Positions 63,566 through 64,000 of a DNA stretch of 64,000 nucleotides are shown piece by piece. This DNA is from Pseudomonas sp. FP2196 (GTDB lineage: Bacteria > Pseudomonadota > Gammaproteobacteria > Pseudomonadales > Pseudomonadaceae). The DNA is taken from assembly GCF_030687715.1 (NCBI RefSeq), contig NZ_CP117445.1, positions 3,461,501-3,525,500 of the forward strand, read 5' to 3'. Under the pieces are notes generated by a model. The model did not search any database and was not told where the DNA came from. It saw only the letters and a list, made by a program, of their open reading frames with translations. Positions within the stretch are counted from its first letter, which is position 1. The number at the start of each line of letters is the position of its first letter. The position numbers and the translations under genes are program-made.

Positions 63566-64000
63566 ATGCCAGCCTCCGCTGATCAAAACTCCGCTGTCGT
63601 TTTATGCGCTGCTTCCAGTAACGACCTGGAAGATCTGGTAGCCATCAGGATTGAGGCCATGCGCGAGAGCCTTGAACAGCTTGGACGATTTGACCCGGAT
63701 CGTGCGCGCGAACGATTTCTTGTTGGGTTCGACGCTAACAGCACACGCCGCATAGAAGTATCAGGTGATCTGGTCGGTTTTGTCGTCATCAAAGACCAGC
63801 AGAGCGAGCTGCTGCTTGACCACTTGTATGTGATACCCAGAGCTCAAGGAGCAGGAATCGGCTCTGAAGTGCTTACTCGGATTTTCAAAGAGGCTGATGA
63901 GATCGGGCGTCCCATCAAGGTGGGTGCTCTCAAGGAAAGCGCTTCAAATCGTTTTTACACTCGCCATGGCTTCGTGTTCGTCGAAAGCGGTGAATTCGAT
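63566..64000 (+). CDS. GNAT-family N-acetyltransferase, 3' end outside window
   Basis: 145 codons to the window edge. ATG 63566 is preferred (AGGGTG about 7 nt upstream); an in-frame ATG at 63548 is the alternative. The acetyl-CoA motif A is present (LYVIPRAQGAGIGSEVL, with Q-G-A-G-I-G), followed by the typical ALKESASNRFYTRHGFVFVE. The substrate cannot be predicted. The gene lies downstream of block B on the opposite strand. Confidence 0.9.
   Translation, partial: MPASADQNSAVVLCAASSNDLEDLVAIRIEAMRESLEQLGRFDPDRARERFLVGFDANSTRRIEVSGDLVGFVVIKDQQSELLLDHLYVIPRAQGAGIGSEVLTRIFKEADEIGRPIKVGALKESASNRFYTRHGFVFVESGEFD

Overview
The window is a 64 kb piece of a high-GC Pseudomonas chromosome, most likely from the P. 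fluorescens group. This rests on gene content: a lexA2-imuA-imuB-dnaE2 SOS cassette, an Hxc-like type II secretion system (T2SS) with a lipoprotein secretin, DUF6124 paralogs, and many REP/BIME repeats built on the core GGAGCTGCCGCAGGCTGCGATC or its relatives. No rRNA, tRNA or CRISPR array was seen.

Layout. 1-7 kb: the N-terminal two thirds of a UvrA-family ATPase (cut by the window edge), a PAS hybrid histidine kinase, a GntR/FCD regulator and a CsgG-DUF4810-DUF799 lipoprotein operon. 7-12.8 kb: dnaE2, imuB, imuA and lexA2, tightly coupled on the minus strand, with a GTAC-N4-GTAC palindrome over the lexA2 start. 13-17.5 kb: a GntR/UTRA-controlled operon for an AprA-like flavoprotein, a ferredoxin, a decapitated ABC ATPase, a HEAT-repeat protein and a DUF971 protein; the rest of an ABC transporter seems to have been lost at REP sequences. 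17.5-23 kb: a Gfo/Idh/MocA oxidoreductase, a DyP peroxidase, an IS110-family element between two inverted REPs, an AraC-type regulator and a divergent SphA-like outer-membrane protein.

23-45 kb is a surface-protein region. Two very large related proteins of unknown function (1312 and 1447 aa) each have the same perfect palindrome about 65 bp before the start codon. The second carries three nearly identical 115-aa repeats and an RCC1-like C-terminal half. They are followed by a convergent 4.16 kb-codon filamentous haemagglutinin-like gene.

44.7-55.3 kb: a PstS/DING-like secreted phosphatase candidate and an Hxc-type T2SS (F, E, D, M, L, K, G, with I divergent). Recognisable gspC, gspH and gspJ are absent. 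A 1.9 kb islet (EcsC-like gene plus DUF6124 gene) follows gspI and is closed by a second, degenerate copy of the gspI 3' end.

57.5-64 kb: two alpha/beta hydrolases, a ferric-reductase-like membrane protein, an OmpR/EnvZ-type two-component pair, a second truncated DUF6124 copy and the start of a GNAT acetyltransferase.

The most interesting signal is in the leaders of the two DUF6124 copies. Each can fold a 73-75 nt RNA closed by a 13-bp stem, with compensatory changes between copies. Each also has a private 7-nt element (seqB) complementary to two flanking elements (seqA and seqC), the last just before the ribosome-binding site. The arrangement resembles the P4 CI / P1 C4 antisense immunity RNAs, here attached to a small chromosomal gene family of unknown function.
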